From positions 1 through 33,756 of the forward strand of contig CAJFUL010000073.1 in the NCBI GenBank assembly GCA_904420245.1: DNA of 33,756 nt, given 5' to 3'. The stretch is from Candidatus Paralachnospira avium (lineage in GTDB: Bacteria > Bacillota > Clostridia > Lachnospirales > Lachnospiraceae). The position numbers and the translations under genes were made by a program. The notes beneath the pieces were generated by a model. That model worked only from the letters and a program-made list of their open reading frames with translations, ran no database searches and was not told the DNA's origin. Below are positions 1-9,011 of this stretch, one piece after another. Each line of letters starts with the position of its first letter. Within the stretch, counting starts at the first letter, position 1.

Positions 1-2
1 AA

Positions 3-24
3 AGAGTTCCGCTTGCGGAACTCT
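3..24. repeat. 10-bp perfect inverted repeat at the window edge
   Basis: AGAGTTCCGC and its exact reverse complement are separated by only TT. No T-tract follows on either strand, so it is not a standard terminator. It lies in the non-coding stretch before the terminator of the restriction operon. Whatever lies further left is outside the window, so its role is unknown. Confidence 0.5.
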
Positions 25-88
25 CGCGCCGAGTGCGGTCGCTTTAGTTTCCTCTTCGCGCGAGTGCGCATCCCACGGAGTGTTTTTT

Positions 89-116
89 CTCTACGGAAAC
101 GAAGTTTCCTATAGAG
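89..116. repeat. Imperfect hairpin in intergenic repeat-like DNA
   Basis: CTCTACGGAAAC pairs with GTTTCCTATAGAG around a short GAA loop, with one small bulge. The GTTTCCTATAGA part and the TCCCACGGAG just upstream (71-80) recur as TCCCACAGAG and TTTCCTATAGA at 30840-30860, again directly before a terminator. This suggests a degraded intergenic repeat family. The flanking T-tract is on the wrong side of the stem for termination on the plus strand. Confidence 0.4.
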
Positions 117-158
117 TAAAAAAGAACCCTGCTTTCGGAACGGACCCGAAAGCAGGGT
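117..158 (-). terminator. Rho-independent terminator of the restriction-modification operon
   Basis: A perfect 13-bp stem (ACCCTGCTTTCGG at 126-138 with its complement at 146-158) has a 7-base loop and, on the minus strand, runs into TTCTTTTTTAC. It begins within a few bases of the endonuclease stop codon (163-165). On the plus strand the stem is followed by CTTTTT, so it may work in both directions. Confidence 0.85.
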
Positions 159-162
159 CTTT

Positions 163-2250
163 TTACAGGTTATCCAGGATCTCCTCCCGCCACCTGGTAT
201 CCGTGATCCTGGGCACGCCCGCGAAGGATCTGCGGACCTCCTCCATGATGCGCTCCCGGGGCACCCGCTTCCTGAGAAATTCCAGGATGTCCCCGTTGGT
301 AAGGGGCATGATGGAGACGCCGTCCACCTTCTTATGGGTGTTGGTGGATTCCAGGGAGGCCGCCGCCACGGCCCGCCAGATATTGACTGTATTGTAATCC
401 AGCTGGTCCGCGATGAAAAACGTCATGGTCTCCCTGCCTCCGGCCGCCGCCTTCAGATTCAGGGAATGGCGCAGCACCGGCTCCCACTCTCCCCGTCTCT
501 GGGCCTGCTTGTTCATCAGCGTCACTTCCAGCATGACCACGGCTTCCCCGTAATGGATCACGATATCTCCGTCTCCGCCTCCCGCGTGGATCACCGGCTC
601 AAAATCCGCGTTCAGCGTCAGGTTCAGGCTCTCGTACAAGTCAAAATCCCGGCCTGAGAGATAATACCAGGCGATGCCCGTCACATACTCGTAGATGGTG
701 GGCACCGAAGCCATATCGTGGACCTCCCTCTGTATCCTGGGATCGTTCTTCCTGTCGGAGAACAGCGGCAGAAGCTCCATGATCTTCTCCCTGGGATACT
801 TGCTCTCCACATGGGCCCGGAACGCCTCGCTGCTCCTGGAGTGGAGCTTCTCCCGGATCCCCAGGGAGGTCTCTTCTCCCAGGGCCAGACGGATCTTCTC
901 CATCCGATCCCGGACCTGCGCGCCGTCGAAGCCCAGGATCTGCGCCATGCTCCTGTCCGCCCGGAAGAAACAGCCCTCCGCCTCCTCATACGCTTCATAT
1001 TCCTCCCGGTCCATCGCGCCGAAGATCCTGGAAGACAGCAGCTCTCTGTCAAAGATCTGAACCAGCACTTCCCCGCAGGAAAGCTCCGGAAGGGCGCTGA
1101 AGCGGAACAGGCCGGAAGCCCCCAAAAGCCGCTCCGTCGTATCGGAATACTCCCGTATGTCGTCGGCCCTGCCGGACAGGAAATACGCTTCGTAAAAACG
1201 CCGGTTGAACTCCCCGGAGCTCAAAAACGGATGGTTTCCGTTTTTTTCCAGAAACTGCTCCAGAGTATATCCGGCGCCGCGTCCCATATCAAAGATCTCC
1301 CGCCCGTATCCGAATGCCTTCTGCAGCTTGTCCCGGTTTTCCGCCATGAGCTCCGCCAGCTTCCCGTAGCTCTCCCGGCTCCTCTCCTGCCGAAGCTTTC
1401 GCAAAAGCCGGTAAAACTCATAGTAGACCGCTTCCACCTTGCTGCTCTTCCTGTTCTTGATATACGCGCCAAAAACAGCCTCCGAAACCGGCCCGGACTC
1501 CAAAAACGGCTGCGGTACGGGGATCTCCACATTCCAGATCTCCCGCTCCAGCTCTTTCCCGCCGGAGAGGGCCCGTTTTTTCTCTTCCTCCGTCAGATAA
1601 GGCGTCATCCCCTGGACGATGGTCATAAAAGCAGTCTTTTCCAGCTTTTCCTGATACAGCAGGAGGTACACCGCCATGAAAAAGGGCGAGTAATAGCTCC
1701 TTCGTCCCTTTTCATCCGGCCCGGAAAACACCTTCAGCTTCATCATCTGGCGAAACAGGATCAGATTGATGTTGTCGATGGGAAGGAGGCTCTCAAGGGG
1801 ATCCCGCTCCGTCCTGTTCTTCAGATAAGAAAAACCTGCCTCGGAGATCCTGCGCTGCTTGTCGGCAAATCCGATCTTCACCAGATTGCTGGTATAATGC
1901 CTGGCGCGGGCCTCGATGGCTCCGTCCAGGACTGCCCGGTCCCTGGCCGAAAGGCCTCCGGCCATCCACTCTCTGTCCCTGGAGAGAAATCTGCCGTAAT
2001 CCTTTCCCAGCCGTTCCAGGAAAGCGTCGTACTGGGGATGTCTCTTGAAGACGCCGGGCGACCGCTCGACGGCCTTCCGGTAAAATAAGAATTCCGCAGT
2101 GCTGGCCGGATAGGAGGCCCAGGTCTCCCCCGGATATTCTTCCCGGATCTCGCAGAGGATCTCCAGATAGATCCGGAGCGCGTCCGGCACATCCGATCTT
2201 CTGCCGTTGGTGTTCCAAAGATTAAAGATCTGGTCCTTTCTGACCTCCAT
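163..2250 (-). CDS. Type IIS restriction endonuclease, AlwI / N.BspD6I-like family
   Basis: This 695-residue protein is probably the cleaving subunit of a type IIS restriction system. Its C-terminal half has the catalytic pattern of the AlwI/PleI/N.BstNBI group: Asp562 in a GDGD turn, Glu575 in an EVT motif, Glu588 and His595. The spacings (13, 13 and 7 residues) match, as I recall them, the active-site Asp456, Glu469, Glu482 and His489 of N.BspD6I. The first ~300 residues would be the DNA-recognition part in this family. The start overlaps the upstream methyltransferase by 29 bases, so the genes are translated together, and a terminator follows. Known members recognise GGATC or GAGTC-type asymmetric sites and cut a few bases away; specificity here is not readable. 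I see no sign of truncation. Confidence 0.85.
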   Translation of the reverse strand: MEVRKDQIFNLWNTNGRRSDVPDALRIYLEILCEIREEYPGETWASYPASTAEFLFYRKAVERSPGVFKRHPQYDAFLERLGKDYGRFLSRDREWMAGGLSARDRAVLDGAIEARARHYTSNLVKIGFADKQRRISEAGFSYLKNRTERDPLESLLPIDNINLILFRQMMKLKVFSGPDEKGRRSYYSPFFMAVYLLLYQEKLEKTAFMTIVQGMTPYLTEEEKKRALSGGKELEREIWNVEIPVPQPFLESGPVSEAVFGAYIKNRKSSKVEAVYYEFYRLLRKLRQERSRESYGKLAELMAENRDKLQKAFGYGREIFDMGRGAGYTLEQFLEKNGNHPFLSSGEFNRRFYEAYFLSGRADDIREYSDTTERLLGASGLFRFSALPELSCGEVLVQIFDRELLSSRIFGAMDREEYEAYEEAEGCFFRADRSMAQILGFDGAQVRDRMEKIRLALGEETSLGIREKLHSRSSEAFRAHVESKYPREKIMELLPLFSDRKNDPRIQREVHDMASVPTIYEYVTGIAWYYLSGRDFDLYESLNLTLNADFEPVIHAGGGDGDIVIHYGEAVVMLEVTLMNKQAQRRGEWEPVLRHSLNLKAAAGGRETMTFFIADQLDYNTVNIWRAVAAASLESTNTHKKVDGVSIMPLTNGDILEFLRKRVPRERIMEEVRRSFAGVPRITDTRWREEILDNL

Positions 2251-3175
2251 ATCCCACCTGCCCTCCGTAATTGACGATCAAGACTTCCTCACTGGCGGAC
2301 ACCCGGTCCTTTGTCTGGTAATTGGAATTGGCGTAGCTGTAGTCAAGGGGGAGGCATCGGTACCTGTCCGCGTTTTCCGCAAGCCATCCCAGCAGGATCC
2401 CGTTTTCCCTGCCCTTGCTGCGCAGCACATTGGACAGGGCAAAGGGGACGCCCCTGGACGTCAGTCCGTCCAAAAACGCCAAAAGCTCCCGCTCCGCCGT
2501 CTCATTCCAGCCGCCCTGTTCATTGTAGGTGGCGCAGGTGATCAGATACGGCGGATCCGCATAGACAAAATCCCGGGACGTAAGACCCGATACGTCAAAG
2601 TCCCGGAAATCCAGACAGGAAAAGGAGCAGTCCTGCTCCCTCAGCCGGTCTATGAACCGGATCAGTTTCTGCTCCATCCGTCTGTTGAAATCCCGCTTTC
2701 CCACCGGAAGGTTGTACTCTCCTTCCCGGTTAAAGCGGATCTGGTTGTTGAAAGAATATACGATCAGCACATAGAGCATCACGTCCCGGAAGGCTTCCTC
2801 TCCCTGCCCCCGGTTGTAGTCGGCCCGGAGCCTCAGAAACCCCTCCCGGTTATAGGAAGCCAGGCCTCTGCCGCTGTCGCAGCCGTAGTAGCCGTAGCCG
2901 TACCGGCTCACCAGGGACAGGCCGTATTCCTCGATGATCCCGTAGATGCCGTCCAGGACCTTTTCCTTTCCCAGCTCCCGGAACGTGCGGTAGAGGCGGC
3001 ACAGCCTGGAATTGGAATCGTTGTACACCACCCGCCTGGCCGCTACGTTGATCCCCACATTGCAGCCTCCGCAGAACAGGTCCACGAACACGTCCGTATC
3101 TTTCGGAAACAGCGGGAGAAGCTGCGGCAGAAGCTTATATTTCCCGCCGGTATAATTGAGCGGTGACTGTATCAT
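2222..3175 (-). CDS. DNA adenine-N6 methyltransferase, D12 (Dam-like) class
   Basis: A 317-residue adenine methyltransferase that uses S-adenosylmethionine. The order of motifs is that of the alpha/D12 class: an N-terminal NYTGGKYKLLP segment (motif X), the SAM-binding DLFCGG at residues 32-37, and the catalytic DPPY at 207-210. It is the second gene of the restriction operon, starting 3 bases after the first methyltransferase and ending inside the endonuclease gene. An asymmetric type IIS site needs each strand modified, which explains two methyltransferases next to one endonuclease. A GAGGTG ribosome site precedes the ATG. Which strand it methylates cannot be told from sequence. Confidence 0.9.
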   Translation of the reverse strand: MIQSPLNYTGGKYKLLPQLLPLFPKDTDVFVDLFCGGCNVGINVAARRVVYNDSNSRLCRLYRTFRELGKEKVLDGIYGIIEEYGLSLVSRYGYGYYGCDSGRGLASYNREGFLRLRADYNRGQGEEAFRDVMLYVLIVYSFNNQIRFNREGEYNLPVGKRDFNRRMEQKLIRFIDRLREQDCSFSCLDFRDFDVSGLTSRDFVYADPPYLITCATYNEQGGWNETAERELLAFLDGLTSRGVPFALSNVLRSKGRENGILLGWLAENADRYRCLPLDYSYANSNYQTKDRVSASEEVLIVNYGGQVGYGGQKGPDL

Positions 3176-3178
3176 CTT

Positions 3179-4207
3179 CTACACCTCATCAAAACAGGTA
3201 CAGAGAAAGAGCCGCTCCGCGTTTTCGCTTATGTCCGACTTCCCGGCGGAGAACGCCCGGTAGCTTTCTTCAAATACCTTGACTGTGCCTTTCCTGCCCA
3301 GGATCCTCAGGATGCTCTCGTCGGAGATCTTGGCGTTGGAGCGGTCGTTGCCCTTCTCCGCCATATTGTTGTAGGACAGCAGGATATATCTGGCCTTTAT
3401 GTCGCCGATCAGCGACTCGAAGGCCTCCGTGGCGGCCGTCGTGCAGTAACGGCTCTTCATGCCGCTCCTGTCCATCTTTTTCGCGACGCCGAAGACCTCC
3501 GGCTTTTCCCAGCGGGCCACGTTTTCCAGCAGATGATAGGCGTCGCAGTACTGCCTGGAATTGTAGGGCGGATCGATATAGACCAGCCCTGCCCGGAGCC
3601 GCTTCACCAGCTCGTTGGCGTCCTCGTTGAAGCACCTGTTCTCCGGATTGTTCCGGATATTGGCCTGGGGCACCCCCAGTTCCAGGGGCGCGTCAAAGCT
3701 GGCGCCCTTCCGGTAGGCGTCATAATGGCCGCAGGTGGCCGCGATCTTATCCATGGCATAGAGCAGGGAGGCGATCAGAAGCGCTCTCTCCCTGCCGCTC
3801 AGCCTCCCGTCCCGGTAGGATTCCTCTATATCCTCCCGGATATAGCCGATCTTTCCGCAGACTTCCTTGCTGAAATACGTATCGGCAAAATTCCTGGTCA
3901 TGTAATTCTCGCCGCAGTCCGATACTTGATTATACTTCACCACATAGTCGATGACCTTCTGCCTGTCGTATGTCTCCGCTCCAAACCAGGCAAAGTTGCA
4001 GATGTAATTGCTGTACATCAGGTCATTGGTCACCAGCACATGGTCCGTAAAGGCGGAGGACACGGCTCCCGTGCCCGCGAAAATATCCGCAAAGACATGG
4101 AAATCCGGACACTCCTCCTCCACGACCCGTGTAATGAAGGGAAGCAGCTTATATTTATTTCCCAGATACCGGCGGCTGCTGATCAGTGATGTCTTATACG
4201 CTTCCAT
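3179..4207 (-). CDS. DNA adenine-N6 methyltransferase, D12 class (second modification enzyme)
   Basis: A 342-residue adenine methyltransferase, first gene of the restriction operon. It has RRYLGNKYKLL near the N-terminus, the SAM-binding DIFAGTG at residues 41-47 and the catalytic DPPY at 212-215, followed by NSRQY. It is clearly divergent from the downstream methyltransferase and closer in style to the FokI/StsI-type D12 enzymes, so the pair is probably not a recent duplication. A GGAGAG ribosome site lies 9 bases before the ATG. The gene begins 57 bases after purL without a visible terminator, so read-through from purL could contribute to expression and no separate promoter is evident. Confidence 0.9.
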   Translation of the reverse strand: MEAYKTSLISSRRYLGNKYKLLPFITRVVEEECPDFHVFADIFAGTGAVSSAFTDHVLVTNDLMYSNYICNFAWFGAETYDRQKVIDYVVKYNQVSDCGENYMTRNFADTYFSKEVCGKIGYIREDIEESYRDGRLSGRERALLIASLLYAMDKIAATCGHYDAYRKGASFDAPLELGVPQANIRNNPENRCFNEDANELVKRLRAGLVYIDPPYNSRQYCDAYHLLENVARWEKPEVFGVAKKMDRSGMKSRYCTTAATEAFESLIGDIKARYILLSYNNMAEKGNDRSNAKISDESILRILGRKGTVKVFEESYRAFSAGKSDISENAERLFLCTCFDEV

Positions 4208-4264
4208 TCCATGCTTCTCTCCTTCTGCCGCCCGCCGGCGGGATCTTTCTGTTTCGTGCCTTCT

Positions 4265-7200
4265 TTATCTGAAATACTCCACGCCGGACTCAAAGACCTG
4301 GATGTCCTGCTCGCCGTAGATATTGACGGCCACCGACTCTCCGCGCCGCTCGATATGGGCCATCTTTCCGTAGACCCTGCCGTCGGGGCTGGTGATGCCT
4401 TCGATGGCCTGATAGGAACCATTGGGGTTCCACGCTTCATCCATGGTGGGGTTTCCGGAGCCGTCCACATACTGAGTAGCCACCTGGCCGTTCTCAAAGA
4501 GCTTCCGGATCCATGCCTCGTCCGCCACGAACCGGCCCTCGCCGTGGGATGCGGGCGTACAGTAGACACCGCCCAGCTGCGCCTTTCTGAGCCAGGGCGA
4601 CTTGTCGGAAACCACCTTGGTATAGACCATCTTGGACACATGGCGGCCGATGGTATTGTAAGTCAGGGTAGGAGAATCCGGCGTCTGCTCCCGGATCTCG
4701 CCGTAGGGCACCAGTCCCAGCTTGATGAGGGCCTGGAAACCGTTGCAGATCCCCAGCATCAGGCCGTCCCTCTCCTTCAGGAGCTTTTCCACGGCTTCCT
4801 TCATCCTCTGGTTGCGGAACACCGTGGCAAAGAACTTGGCGGAGCCTTCCGGCTCGTCGCCCGCGGAGAAGCCGCCGGGGAACATGATGATCTGAGCCTT
4901 GGCGATGGCCTTCTCAAAGACCTCCACCGACTCCCGGATATCCTCTGCCGTCAGGTTCTTAAAGACTTTGGTGATCACATCGGCTCCGGCTCTGCGGAAC
5001 GCCTTCTCGCTGTCATACTCGCAGTTGGTGCCGGGGAAGACAGGGATGAAGACCGTAGGCCTTGCCACCTGGTGCCTGCACACATAGACGCTGCTCTCTT
5101 TGTGGAGGCTGTCCCGGACAGGGACCTGCTCCACGCCGGAAACAGTGGGGAATACCTTCTCAAGAGGCGCTTCCCAGGTCTTCTGGGCCTCTTCCAGAGA
5201 CAGCTCCATATCCCGGTATTCAATGGATCCCGTACCGGTCACCTGACCGACGACCGTATAGCGGCCCGACAAGTTCCCCACCTGTCCGTCCGGCACTTCC
5301 GCCACCAGGTTGCCCCAGCCCGCCGCGAAAAGATCCTCGGGGGCCACGCTGTGCTCGATCCTCACGCCCATCCTGTTGCCGAAGGCCATCTTGCTGACGG
5401 CCTCGGCGACGCCGTGGCGCTCCACCGCGTAGGCGGACACGATCCTTCCCGCCTTCACATCCTCGAAGAATTTCCCGTACTGGTCCATGACCTGGGCGTA
5501 TACCGGCACGTCATAGGCATCCCGGTCGATGGTGAAGAGCACCAGCTTATTGCCGGCTTTCTTGAGCTCCGGCGTGATGACCGTCTTGTCGCTGGCCACG
5601 TCCACCGCGAAGGAGACCAGGGTCGGAGGCACATCCATCTCATTGAAGGAACCGGACATGCTGTCCTTGCCTCCGATGGAAGGAAGGCCGAAGCCCATCT
5701 GCGCGTCATACGCTCCCAGCAGGGCCGAGAAGGGCACGCCCCATCTGGAGGGATCCTCCGTCATCCTCTCAAAGTACTCCTGGAACGTGAACCGGATCTT
5801 GGAGAAATCTCCGCCTGCCGCCACGATCTTGGCCACGGAGGACACCACCGCGTAAATGGCTCCGTGATAAGGGCTCCAGGAGGACAGGTACGGATCGAAG
5901 CCGTAGCTCATCATGGTCACGGTGTCCGTCTTTCCCTCCGGGACCGGAAGCTTGGCCACCATGGCCTGGGTCTCCGTAGTCTGGTATTTTCCACCGTAAG
6001 GCATATAGACGGAGCCTGCTCCGATGGAGCTGTCGAACATCTCCACCAGTCCCTTCTGGGAGCAGACGTTCAGATCCTTGAGAGTATCCGTCCAGGCTGC
6101 CTTTACATCCCGGATCTCCTTCTTGTCAAAGAGGTTTCCTTCCCGCATGGGGATCTTCACCGCCACATCCGTCTCCTGATGGGCGCCGTTGGTATCCAAG
6201 AACGCGCGGCTCAGATCCACGATGGTCTTTCCTCTCCAGGTCATCCGGAGTCTGGGCTCCTCCGTCACCACGGCGACGGGGACCGCTTCCAGATTCTCCT
6301 GCGCCGCATAGGCCAGGAACTGCTCCGCGTCCTTGGGATCCACCACTACGGCCATACGCTCCTGGGATTCGGAAATGGCGATCTCCGTCCCGTCCAGGCC
6401 AGCGTATTTCTTGGGCACCTTGTCCAGGTCGATCATGAGCCCGTCCGCCAGCTCGCCGATGGCCACCGATACGCCGCCGGCTCCGAAGTCGTTGCACTTC
6501 TTGATGAGGCGGGAGACTTCCTCCCGGCGGAACAGCCTCTGAATCTTCCGCTCTGTGGGCGCATTTCCCTTCTGGACCTCGGCTCCGCAGGTCTCGATGG
6601 ACTTCTCCGTATGGACCTTGGAAGAACCGGTGGCGCCGCCGCAGCCATCCCGGCCTGTCCGGCCGCCCAAAAGGATGATCACATCGCCGGGATCGGAAGT
6701 CTCCCGGATCACCGCGCGCCTGGGCGCCGCGCCCATGACGGCTCCGATCTCCATCCTCTTGGCTGCGTAGTTGGGATGATAGATCTCCTTTACATATCCT
6801 GTGGCCAGACCGATCTGGTTGCCGTAGGAGCTGTAGCCGTGGGCCGCTCCCCGCACCAGCTTCTTCTGGGGAAGCTTCCCCTTCATGGTCTGGGATACCG
6901 GAACGGTGGGATCCGCCGCTCCGGTGACCCTCATGGCCTGATATACATAAGTACGTCCCGACAGCGGATCCCGGATGGCGCCGCCCAGACAGGTGGCCGC
7001 GCCGCCGAAGGGCTCGATCTCCGTCGGATGGTTATGGGTCTCATTTTTGAAGTTCACCAGCCACTCTTCCGTCTTCCCGTCGATCTCCACCGGCACCACG
7101 ATGCTGCAGGCATTGATCTCATCGGACTCTTCCTGGTCGGCCAGCTTCCCTTCCTTCTTCAGCTTGCGCATGGCGATCAGGGCCAGATCCATGAGGCAGA

Positions 7201-8014
7201 CAAACTTGTCCTTCCTGTCTCCGAAGATCTCTGCCCGGTCGGCCATATACCGCTCATAGTCCTTCTCGATGGGCTCCTTATAGTCCCCTTCACCGAAGGT
7301 CACATTCTTTAACTCCGTCTGGAAGGTGGTGTGACGGCAGTGGTCGGACCAGTATGTATCTAACACCCGGATCTCCGTCATGGAGGGATCCCTGTGCTCT
7401 TCGTTCCTGTAATAATTCTGGATATGGAGGAAATCCTTGAACGTCATGGCCAGGTTCAGAGAGCCATAGAACTCCTGAAGACGGGCCTCCTCCATCCCGC
7501 AGAAGCCGTCGATGACCTTCACGTCGGCCGGCTCCTCGAATCTGGCGATCAGCGTGTCGGGGACCTCCTCGGAAGCCTCCCTGCTGTCCACAGGGTTTAT
7601 GCAGTGGGCCTTCACCGCCTCCTTCTGCTCCTGGCTCAAGGTACCTTTGATCACATAAGTGGTGGCGCTGCGGATGACCGGCTCTTCATCCTCCTTCAGC
7701 AGCTTGACGCACTGCTCCGCGGAATCCGCCCTCTGGTCGAACTGACCGGGAAGATACTCCACGGAAAACACCAGATCTTCCGGCGCTCTCTCAAAATCCC
7801 CTTCGTAGAGGATGTCCACCGGGGGCTCGGAAAAGATGGTCCCTTTGGACTTCTCGTAAGTCTCCTCCGAGAGATTTTCAATATCATACCGGATCAGGAC
7901 CCGCACGTCCTCCGCTCCCGTGATCCCCAGGTAGCTTCCGATCTCCTCCTTAAGCTCCTTCGCCTGCACCGCGAAGGGGCGCTTCTTCTCCACATAAATA
8001 CGTTTTACGCTCAT
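4265..8014 (-). CDS. purL: Phosphoribosylformylglycinamidine synthase (single-chain PurL)
   Basis: This enzyme converts FGAR, ATP and glutamine to FGAM in purine synthesis, in the cytoplasm. The ~1249-residue chain carries both synthetase halves and a C-terminal class I glutamine amidotransferase. The latter shows FPGTNCEYDSE, the nucleophile Cys1090 in LGICNGFQAL, and a HGEGRF segment. Synthetase signatures include TETHNHPT-like NETHNHPTEIEPFGG and GGKDSMSG. It is the large clostridial fused type rather than the split PurL/PurQ/PurS. I place the start at ATG 8014: GGAGG lies 5 bases upstream, inside a longer reading frame that opens at 8026. It has its own promoter; I see no purine riboswitch. 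Confidence 0.97.
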   Translation of the reverse strand: MSVKRIYVEKKRPFAVQAKELKEEIGSYLGITGAEDVRVLIRYDIENLSEETYEKSKGTIFSEPPVDILYEGDFERAPEDLVFSVEYLPGQFDQRADSAEQCVKLLKEDEEPVIRSATTYVIKGTLSQEQKEAVKAHCINPVDSREASEEVPDTLIARFEEPADVKVIDGFCGMEEARLQEFYGSLNLAMTFKDFLHIQNYYRNEEHRDPSMTEIRVLDTYWSDHCRHTTFQTELKNVTFGEGDYKEPIEKDYERYMADRAEIFGDRKDKFVCLMDLALIAMRKLKKEGKLADQEESDEINACSIVVPVEIDGKTEEWLVNFKNETHNHPTEIEPFGGAATCLGGAIRDPLSGRTYVYQAMRVTGAADPTVPVSQTMKGKLPQKKLVRGAAHGYSSYGNQIGLATGYVKEIYHPNYAAKRMEIGAVMGAAPRRAVIRETSDPGDVIILLGGRTGRDGCGGATGSSKVHTEKSIETCGAEVQKGNAPTERKIQRLFRREEVSRLIKKCNDFGAGGVSVAIGELADGLMIDLDKVPKKYAGLDGTEIAISESQERMAVVVDPKDAEQFLAYAAQENLEAVPVAVVTEEPRLRMTWRGKTIVDLSRAFLDTNGAHQETDVAVKIPMREGNLFDKKEIRDVKAAWTDTLKDLNVCSQKGLVEMFDSSIGAGSVYMPYGGKYQTTETQAMVAKLPVPEGKTDTVTMMSYGFDPYLSSWSPYHGAIYAVVSSVAKIVAAGGDFSKIRFTFQEYFERMTEDPSRWGVPFSALLGAYDAQMGFGLPSIGGKDSMSGSFNEMDVPPTLVSFAVDVASDKTVITPELKKAGNKLVLFTIDRDAYDVPVYAQVMDQYGKFFEDVKAGRIVSAYAVERHGVAEAVSKMAFGNRMGVRIEHSVAPEDLFAAGWGNLVAEVPDGQVGNLSGRYTVVGQVTGTGSIEYRDMELSLEEAQKTWEAPLEKVFPTVSGVEQVPVRDSLHKESSVYVCRHQVARPTVFIPVFPGTNCEYDSEKAFRRAGADVITKVFKNLTAEDIRESVEVFEKAIAKAQIIMFPGGFSAGDEPEGSAKFFATVFRNQRMKEAVEKLLKERDGLMLGICNGFQALIKLGLVPYGEIREQTPDSPTLTYNTIGRHVSKMVYTKVVSDKSPWLRKAQLGGVYCTPASHGEGRFVADEAWIRKLFENGQVATQYVDGSGNPTMDEAWNPNGSYQAIEGITSPDGRVYGKMAHIERRGESVAVNIYGEQDIQVFESGVEYFR

Positions 8015-8063
8015 AGGTACCTCCATGCCTGTTTGGATTATTTATACGCAAAAGCTTTTATCT

Positions 8064-8092
8064 ATCATATTTCATTTTCCGCGGAAAGTCAA
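8064..8092 (-). promoter_or_regulatory. Sigma-70-type promoter of purL
   Basis: On the minus strand, TTGACT (8092-8087) is separated by 17 bases from TATGAT (8069-8064). Transcription would begin near 8057, giving a ~43-base leader before the purL start. The element lies in the gap after the sigma-like gene, so purL need not depend on the upstream genes. No clear operator palindrome is seen. Confidence 0.75.
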
Positions 8093-8146
8093 TTTCCGGG
8101 GCAGCGCCGCTTACCGGCTCCGCCTTCCCATGGCGGAAGGCTCCCG

Positions 8147-8980
8147 TCAGTGGCTGTGGCCGCAATCATGGTCTTCCTCACCGGAATGGCCGAAGACCTC
8201 TCCGCCTCCGTTGGCGTCCACCAGGGACAGCGCATCCATGGAGATCTTCATGATGTCCCTGGCCATATCCTCGCTCAGGTTCATCCTGGCCGCCACCTCC
8301 GCCAGGGTGGCCTCCCGGCCCAACTCCTCCACCAGCTCCTCCGTGGCCTTCATCATGGCGTTGGCCTGGGCTGCCAGATAGCTTCCCGTGTCATCCTGTC
8401 CGGTCTGCTCTGCGATGGCCGCGTCCATGGCCGTGCAGATCTCCCTGGTGATATGGACGCCGAAATCTCCCGATGCGAAAGTATCCATGGCCGTCAGGAG
8501 CGCCATATTCCCCTCCTGGACCAGATCGGCCAGCAGGACGCCGCGTCCGGCATACTCCCTGGCCAGCTCCACCACCCGTCCGAGATACCCTTCCGCCAGC
8601 CGGTTCCTGGCTTCCCGATCGCCCTCCGCGGCTTTCAGGGCCAGAACCTCCAGCTCCTCTCTGCGGATCTTTCCAAGTTCCCGGATCTCTTCCAGATACA
8701 TCTGATAGCAGCGGGAATCCTCCCCGGTCAAGGGAGCCTTCTCCCTGCCGGGCGCTTCCCCTCCCTTCAGATAGGAAAGGCTCTCCCGGTCGCCGTTATG
8801 TCCGGCCACGATCACTTTATTCAAATCCAGATAGCTGTAGATCAGCTTCCACTGTTCTTCCGAAAGCTCCCACTCCCCGAAGCAGTCCCGGATCTGGGAC
8901 TCCGTAAGACGGTTTCCCTCTTCCCCGGCCTTTGCCAGGAGCGTTCCCAAAGCCTCTTTAAATCTGTCCTGATTTTCCAC
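8147..8980 (-). CDS. Divergent sigma-70-like protein lacking region 4, with a His-rich tail
   Basis: A 277-residue protein resembling a primary sigma factor cut short. Residues ~24-58 resemble the small helical sigma 1.1 domain, ~88-104 resemble region 1.2, and ~124-160 match region 2.1/2.2, including DLVQEGN. Residues ~208-250 resemble region 3, with LGREATLAEVAARMNLS. Regions 2.3/2.4 are eroded: the usual aromatic FSTYA.WWIRQ motif is absent, and no region 4 follows. The chain ends in an acidic His/Cys tail (DHDCGHSH). It starts with GTG after an AAGGAAA ribosome site, 31 bases beyond the amidohydrolase. It could be a core-polymerase-binding regulator or an anti-/pseudo-sigma rather than a working sigma factor. 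That role is inferred. Confidence 0.7.
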   Translation of the reverse strand: MENQDRFKEALGTLLAKAGEEGNRLTESQIRDCFGEWELSEEQWKLIYSYLDLNKVIVAGHNGDRESLSYLKGGEAPGREKAPLTGEDSRCYQMYLEEIRELGKIRREELEVLALKAAEGDREARNRLAEGYLGRVVELAREYAGRGVLLADLVQEGNMALLTAMDTFASGDFGVHITREICTAMDAAIAEQTGQDDTGSYLAAQANAMMKATEELVEELGREATLAEVAARMNLSEDMARDIMKISMDALSLVDANGGGEVFGHSGEEDHDCGHSH

Positions 8981-9011
8981 GTTCGTTTCCTTTCTGTGCC
9001 GTCTTTCCGGG

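Noticed and set aside
89-116. Hairpin as a second terminator of the restriction operon
   Set aside because: The T-rich tract lies on the wrong side for the plus strand, and the true terminator at 117-158 already precedes it for minus-strand transcription.
718-2088. 456-codon plus-strand frame antisense to the endonuclease
   Set aside because: It is a codon-bias shadow with no domain and no ribosome site, opposite a gene with a clear active site.
4231-4242. CCCGCCGGCGGG palindrome between purL and the methyltransferase
   Set aside because: No loop length or T-tract for a terminator; a 12-base GC palindrome is easily random here.
4211-7312. Plus-strand open frame of 1033 codons antisense to purL
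   Set aside because: It is a shadow frame of the GC-rich purL gene: no ribosome site or recognisable domain, and purL is unmistakable on the other strand.
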